Source: Mycolicibacterium sp. P9-64
GTDB taxonomy: Bacteria; Actinomycetota; Actinomycetes; Mycobacteriales; Mycobacteriaceae
DNA length: 64,000 bases
Assembly: GCF_008329605.1 (NCBI RefSeq)
Contig: NZ_NPKO01000011.1
Coordinates: 186,001 to 250,000, forward strand
Reading direction: 5' to 3'
Shown here: piece after piece, positions 59,879 to 64,000 of the stretch
Position numbering within the stretch: the first letter of the stretch is position 1
How the letters are laid out: every line of letters starts with the position of its first letter
Made by a program: the position numbers and the translations under genes
The notes under the pieces: model-generated
Seen by the model: only the letters and a program-made list of their open reading frames with translations
What the model was told of the DNA's origin: nothing
The model's database searches: none

Positions 59879-61004
59879 CGCGGGTGAACCGGTGCAGCAG
59901 CCACGCCAGCGGCACCGTCACCAGCAGCGTGACCACGAACAACCACCACATCGACCCCGTGTAGATCGGGAAGTGGAGCACCTCGACCATCACCAACTCC
60001 ATCGTGACCAGATGGATCAGGAAGATCTCGTAGGAGATCTCGCCGAGGAACACCATCGGCCTGCTGGCCATCACCTGCGCGTACCAACCGCGGTTGCCGA
60101 GCGCGAGCGGCGCAACGGTCAGCGTGGCGATGACGGCGTAGAACACGGCCTTCGCCAAGCCCTCGCGCAGCTCGAACGGTGACGTGGTCGGCGCACCGGC
60201 GATCGGCGTCGAGGCAATCAAGTAGCAGACGATCGACAGCGGCACGCACACCAGCGCGTAGGCCACAGCGCCGGTCTCCCGCAGCACCGCAAGCATCATC
60301 CCGCCGATGAACCATGCCAGGTACGTCGGCAGCCACAGCCGCGCACCGTCGGGCAGCCAATGCGTGGTGTGCACCAGCACCAGGTACGCAGGCGTGATGC
60401 ACGCCAGCGCCGTCAGCCCGACCATCAACCGTACCGGGCGAAACTGCCTGCGGCACAGCACCACCAGAAGGAGCCAGGCGAGCACCGGCAACGCCACGTA
60501 GAACGACACCTCGACCGCGAGGCTCCACATCTGCGTCAGGCCCTGATGGAGGTACGAGAACAGGTAGTTGTCGGTGTAGATCTGGGTGAAGGTGAGGTTG
60601 CGGAACAGGCCGAGCCACGTGTGGCCGGGATTCGGTCCCGCAGTGCGGAAGTGGTACAGCGCGTAAGCCGCAAGCACCGTGATGACGTACGCGGGCATGA
60701 TGCGCCGCACCCGGTGCCAGGCGTAGCGCCGCACCGACGGCCCGTCCGTGCCCTCCCGTGACGCGCGCACCCACGGACTGAACAACAGGAAACCGGACAA
60801 CACGAAGAAGATCGGCACGCCGATCTCCATGCGGGAGTAGATCAGTCCGGCGTAGCCCTGGTTGTACTTACCCGTGGTGTAGGCCGCGTGCGTGAGCATC
60901 ACCAGGATCGCGGCGACCGCACGGATGCCGGTGAGCGAATCCACTCGACCGGCTGACACCGATTCCAGACCGCCCCGTGCGTCGAGTTCCTGGCGCAACG
61001 TCAC
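59868..61004 (-). CDS. Membrane acyltransferase, acyltransferase-3 family (Rv1254-type)
   Basis: 378 residues from a GTG overlapping the deaD stop (GTGA). About ten membrane helices; DSLTGIRAVAAILVMLTHAA near residue 25 carries the catalytic His, and GVPIFFVLSGFLLFSPWVRA and RRYAWHRVRRIMPAY are the conserved second and third blocks. These enzymes O-acylate cell-wall sugars, glycolipids or antibiotics. The position next to deaD matches Rv1254 in M. tuberculosis. Confidence 0.85.
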   Translation of the reverse strand: MTLRQELDARGGLESVSAGRVDSLTGIRAVAAILVMLTHAAYTTGKYNQGYAGLIYSRMEIGVPIFFVLSGFLLFSPWVRASREGTDGPSVRRYAWHRVRRIMPAYVITVLAAYALYHFRTAGPNPGHTWLGLFRNLTFTQIYTDNYLFSYLHQGLTQMWSLAVEVSFYVALPVLAWLLLVVLCRRQFRPVRLMVGLTALACITPAYLVLVHTTHWLPDGARLWLPTYLAWFIGGMMLAVLRETGAVAYALVCVPLSIVCYLIASTPIAGAPTTSPFELREGLAKAVFYAVIATLTVAPLALGNRGWYAQVMASRPMVFLGEISYEIFLIHLVTMELVMVEVLHFPIYTGSMWWLFVVTLLVTVPLAWLLHRFTRVKT

Positions 61005-62674
61005 TTCGGCTTATGGCGCGCCTTGGACCCACGTTCGGGTTCCAGTTTGATCGGGACGCCCTGAATACGAGTGTGCTCGAGGGCTTTCAACGTCTGGTGC
61101 GACAGCTTCGTGGGCAGCTCGACGAGCGAGTAGTCCAGCTTGATCGAGATGTGGCCGAAGTCGCTGCGGTGCAACCCGCCTTCGTTGGCGATCGCGCCGA
61201 CGATGGCGCCAGGAGCGACCTTGTGCTTCTTGCCGACCGCGATGCGGTACGTCGACAGGTCGCTGCGCCGTTCGCGTTGCTTGCGCGGACCCTCGTCGCG
61301 GGCGGGACGGTCCTCGCGGCGACGCGGGTCCGGCGGCGGTTCGCTCATCAGGAACTCTTCGCCGTTGCGGCTCTGCAATGCCAGCGCGGCGGCGATGTCG
61401 GTCATCGGCACGTCGTTGTCGCGCTCGTAGTCCTGAATCAGCTTGCGGAACAACTCGATTCCCGGCGAGTTCAGCACCTCGGTGATCGAGTCGCGGAACT
61501 TCTCGACACGCTGGGCGTTGACGTCGTCGATCGTCGGCAGCCTGGACTCGACGAGCTTCTGGCGAGTCACCCGCTCGATCGAGTTGAGCAGGTGCCGCTC
61601 GCGGGGCGTGACGAACAGCAGCGCGGTACCAGAGCGACCTGCGCGCCCCGTGCGGCCGATGCGATGCACGTACGACTCGGGGTCGTGCGGGATGTCGTAG
61701 TTCAGCACGTGCGAGATGCGATCCACGTCGAGCCCGCGGGCGGCGACGTCGGTCGCGATCAGGATGTCGAGCTTGCCGTCCTTGAGGTTGGAGATCGTGC
61801 GCTCGCGCACGGCCTGCGGAATGTCACCGTTGATGGCCATCGCGGAAAACCCACGCGCCCGCAGCTTTTCCGCAACTTCCTCGGTGGCCTGCTTGGTCCG
61901 GACGAACACGATCATCGCCTCGAACGGCTCGACCTCGAGCAGCCTGGTCAGTGCGTCCATCTTGCGTGGCCCCGCCACCTGGATGTAGCGCTGCGTGATG
62001 TTGTCCGCGGTCGCGGTCTTGGACTCGACCCTCACCTGGACGGGGTCGTGCAGGTACTTGCTGGTGATCTTGCGGATCGCGGGCGGCATGGTCGCCGAGA
62101 ACAGCGCGACCTGCTTGTACTCGGGGGTGCCCTCGAGGATGCGCTCGACGTCCTCGGCGAAGCCCATCTGCAGCATCTCGTCGGCTTCGTCGAGCACCAG
62201 GTAGTCGAGGTGGGACAGATCCAGGCTGCCCTTCTCGAGGTGATCGATGACACGCCCAGGAGTGCCAACGACGACCTGGGCGCCGCGCTTGAGCCCTGCG
62301 AGCTGAGGGCCGTAGGCGGAGCCGCCGTAGATCGGCAGCACGTTGACTGGCAAGTGCGCGCCATACCGGCTGAACGCCTCGGCAACCTGCAGCGCCAACT
62401 CACGGGTGGGAGCCAACACCAGCGCCTGCGTAATGCGGCTGGACGTGTCGATCTTGGAGAGGATCGGGATGGCGAATGCCGCCGTCTTGCCTGTTCCGGT
62501 CTGTGCGAGCCCGACGACGTCGGAACCCGCCAGCATCGGCGGGATGGTGGCGGCCTGGATCGCCGACGGGGACTCATACCCGACGTCGGCGACCGCCTGC
62601 AGCACCGCGGGGTGAATCTGCAGGTCGGCAAAGGTGGGCGCGGCGTCGTGCGCGTCGGTGTCGGGCGAGGTCAT
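61001..62674 (-). CDS. deaD: DEAD-box RNA helicase DeaD/CsdA
   Basis: 557 residues with all helicase motifs in order: Q motif ESPSAIQAATIP, I AQTGTGKT, Ia APTRELALQ, II VLDEADEM, III SATMP, V ATDVAARGLDVDR, VI HRIGRTGRAGR. A C-terminal RNA-binding domain follows (about residues 450-530), and a basic tail ends the protein. It unwinds structured RNA in ribosome assembly and mRNA decay. It is the first gene of a two-gene unit with the acyltransferase and diverges from lprE. Confidence 0.9.
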   Translation of the reverse strand: MTSPDTDAHDAAPTFADLQIHPAVLQAVADVGYESPSAIQAATIPPMLAGSDVVGLAQTGTGKTAAFAIPILSKIDTSSRITQALVLAPTRELALQVAEAFSRYGAHLPVNVLPIYGGSAYGPQLAGLKRGAQVVVGTPGRVIDHLEKGSLDLSHLDYLVLDEADEMLQMGFAEDVERILEGTPEYKQVALFSATMPPAIRKITSKYLHDPVQVRVESKTATADNITQRYIQVAGPRKMDALTRLLEVEPFEAMIVFVRTKQATEEVAEKLRARGFSAMAINGDIPQAVRERTISNLKDGKLDILIATDVAARGLDVDRISHVLNYDIPHDPESYVHRIGRTGRAGRSGTALLFVTPRERHLLNSIERVTRQKLVESRLPTIDDVNAQRVEKFRDSITEVLNSPGIELFRKLIQDYERDNDVPMTDIAAALALQSRNGEEFLMSEPPPDPRRREDRPARDEGPRKQRERRSDLSTYRIAVGKKHKVAPGAIVGAIANEGGLHRSDFGHISIKLDYSLVELPTKLSHQTLKALEHTRIQGVPIKLEPERGSKARHKPK

Positions 62675-62746
62675 CGAGGTAGCAGTCTACGGGTACATCG
62701 CGGCCTCATCTGCCGAGCGGCGGCCCAAACGGTACCGTGCCCTGTT

Positions 62747-63295
62747 GTGAAGTGGGTTGCGCTCCTGGCGGCGGCGTTCGTGCTTGCCGGCTGCGGGTCG
62801 AGCGACTCCACCGTCTCCAAGACACCCGAGCCCGCCGTGACGGAGACCGCGACGTCCTCGACGCGTGCCCCGGATCCGACCGTCGCCGCCGGACCTGGAG
62901 CGCCGCCCGCGCCCGCCGATCCGTGCGCGGTGAACCTGGCCGCACCCGAGATCGCCAAGGCGGTTTCCGACCTTCCGCGTGACCCGCGCAGCAATCAGCC
63001 GTGGAGCTCCGAACCCCTGGCGGGCAACTACAACGAATGCGCACCGTTGTCGGTCGTGATCGTGAAGGCCAACACCAACGCCTCGAACGCGAACACCCGC
63101 GCGGTGATGTTCCACCAGGGCAAGTTCATCCCGACGGGCGTTCCCGACACCTACGGCTTCAACGGCATCGACGAGTCGGTCACCACCGGCGACACCGTGG
63201 CGCTGATGTACGCCAACGAGACCAGCGGGCTGAAGAGCGTCGTGCGGTTCCATTGGAACGGCAACGGCGTCGAGCTGATCGGCAACACGGGCTAG
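62747..63295 (+). CDS. lprE: LprE-like (LppP/LprE family) lipoprotein
   Basis: 182 residues from the GTG at 62747. A short signal (VKWVALLAAAFVLAGC) ends in lipobox LAGC with Cys at residue 16, followed by a Thr/Ser/Pro-rich linker (to about 58). The mature domain has ADPCAVNLAAPEIAK, YNECAPLSVVIV and KFIPTGVPDTYGFNGIDE, the pattern of LprE/LppP proteins. It is anchored outside the membrane. The function is not firmly known. It lies next to deaD, as Rv1252c does. Confidence 0.8.
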   Translation: MKWVALLAAAFVLAGCGSSDSTVSKTPEPAVTETATSSTRAPDPTVAAGPGAPPAPADPCAVNLAAPEIAKAVSDLPRDPRSNQPWSSEPLAGNYNECAPLSVVIVKANTNASNANTRAVMFHQGKFIPTGVPDTYGFNGIDESVTTGDTVALMYANETSGLKSVVRFHWNGNGVELIGNTG

Positions 63296-63337
63296 ACGCG
63301 CCGGGATCCGTCGGCCCGCTGACCTACAGTGGCGGAC

Positions 63338-64000
63338 GTGTTCCTGACGTCCGCCGGAGCCGCCCCGGCGGCGACATCCAACGCAGGAGCCGACGGCCAC
63401 GTCATCTACAGCGCCTCGGATCTCGCCGCCGCAGCACGGTGCGAGTACGCGCTGTTGCGGGCGTTCGACGCCAAGCTCGGCCGCGGCCCCAAGGTGTCGA
63501 TGGAGGACGAACTACTCGCTCGCACTGCGACTCTCGGTGATGAGCACGAACGCCGCCAGCTCGACGATCTGCGGACCGAGTTCGGCGGTGACGTCACGAT
63601 CATCGGCCGCCCGCCCTATACCGACGCGGGTCTGCGGGCGGCGTCCGATCAGACCATGCGGGCCGTCGAGCGGCGCTCCCCCGTCATCTACCAGGCCGCG
63701 ATGTACGACGGCCGCTTCGCCGGCTTCGCCGACTTCCTGGTGCTGGAAGGCGACCGGTACCGGCTGCGCGACACCAAGCTCGCACGCTCGGTGAAGGTCG
63801 AGGCGCTGCTGCAACTCGCCGCCTACGCCGACACGCTCGCCAGGCACGGCGTCCCCGTGGCCGACGAGGTGGAGCTCGTCCTCGGCGACGGCGCCGTCGC
63901 GAGTTACCGGGTCGAGGAGCTGCTTCCGGTCTACCTGCCGAGGCGGGCCGCGCTTCAGCGGCTGCTGGACGGGCACCTCGCGGGCGGGGCCGCGGTGTCG
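63338..64000 (+). CDS. TM0106 family RecB-like nuclease/helicase, N-terminal part (Rv1251c-type)
   Basis: The frame opens with a GTG at 63338 and runs off the window after 221 codons. After a variable start it reads VIYSASDLAAAARCEYALLR (DNA-binding N-terminus), YQAAMYDGRFAGFADFLV and YRLRDTKLARSVKVEALLQL AAYADTL, which contain the Asp, the D-x-K and the Q-x-x-x-Y motifs of the RecB/PD-(D/E)XK nuclease fold. Full-length family members carry a C-terminal superfamily 1 helicase. A role in DNA processing is inferred. It follows lprE, as Rv1251c does. Confidence 0.8.
   Translation, partial: MFLTSAGAAPAATSNAGADGHVIYSASDLAAAARCEYALLRAFDAKLGRGPKVSMEDELLARTATLGDEHERRQLDDLRTEFGGDVTIIGRPPYTDAGLRAASDQTMRAVERRSPVIYQAAMYDGRFAGFADFLVLEGDRYRLRDTKLARSVKVEALLQLAAYADTLARHGVPVADEVELVLGDGAVASYRVEELLPVYLPRRAALQRLLDGHLAGGAAVS

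Noticed and set aside
60977..62746. Upstream extension of the lprE frame opposite deaD
   Set aside because: The lipoprotein signal begins at 62747; the rest is an antisense shadow of the helicase gene.

Overview
The window is high-GC actinobacterial DNA and almost certainly comes from a mycobacterium, probably a fast-growing Mycolicibacterium-type species. The evidence is an MmpS/MmpL pair, DUF3558 and LprE-type lipoproteins, a CYP130-like P450, an IdeR-type iron box, Rv1264-type adenylate cyclases, and a gene order that follows M. tuberculosis Rv1251c to Rv1279 (recalled from memory) read in the opposite direction. Lineage-specific blocks are spliced into that backbone. No rRNA, tRNA, CRISPR array, transposase or phage gene was seen.

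1-10.6 kb is an accessory catabolic region. It holds the end of an SsuA-type ABC binding protein, two 404-residue LVIVD beta-propeller proteins, a phytoene-desaturase-like FAD enzyme, two different alpha/beta hydrolases, a two-subunit molybdenum hydroxylase of the isoquinoline 1-oxidoreductase type, an AhpD/CMD-fold protein and a TauE-type permease. Four transcription units here carry a LacI-type dyad (core GCAAACGATTGC or close), so they look like one substrate-induced regulon. No LacI gene lies in the window and the substrate is unknown.

10.6-21.5 kb is the conserved Rv1279-Rv1272c block: GMC oxidoreductase, SbcC/SbcD-like pair, SixA-like phosphatase, lprC and lprB lipoproteins, and a heterodimeric ABC exporter whose two subunits have complementary degenerate ATP-site residues.

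21.9-26.9 kb holds a ribbon-helix-helix-like protein, a small membrane protein, an AIM24 protein, a copper chaperone plus copper P-type ATPase behind a CsoR-like operator, and a GIY-YIG-like protein. 26.9-33.2 kb is an alcohol/diol module: a butanediol-type dehydrogenase, SDR, GAF-winged-helix regulator and adenylate cyclase in one direction, and an NTF2-FMO fusion monooxygenase in the other, with two inverted repeats between them.

33.2-43.8 kb holds a hypoxanthine-DNA glycosylase, RidA, a GH114-like lipoprotein, amidase with AraC regulator, VOC protein, second adenylate cyclase, TetR with aldo/keto reductase, HIT protein, Ddn-like flavin/F420 protein, luciferase-like monooxygenase and UdgB. 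43.8-48.5 kb holds a Tap-like MFS exporter, a degraded PNPOx-like fragment, and a lactate permease followed by a D-lactate/glycolate dehydrogenase. 48.5-53.3 kb is an MmpS/MmpL exporter with a divergent TetR gene. 53.3-64 kb holds cyp130 with its TetR gene, arylsulfatase, IdeR-boxed siderophore-interacting protein, peroxiredoxin with divergent TetR, then acyltransferase, deaD, lprE and the start of a RecB-like nuclease gene that runs off the end.

A short dispersed repeat (core GGCGAGCGAAGCGACGGG) occurs at least seven times: inside a coding region, at the 3' ends of two genes where it alters the C-terminus, and upstream of mmpS.
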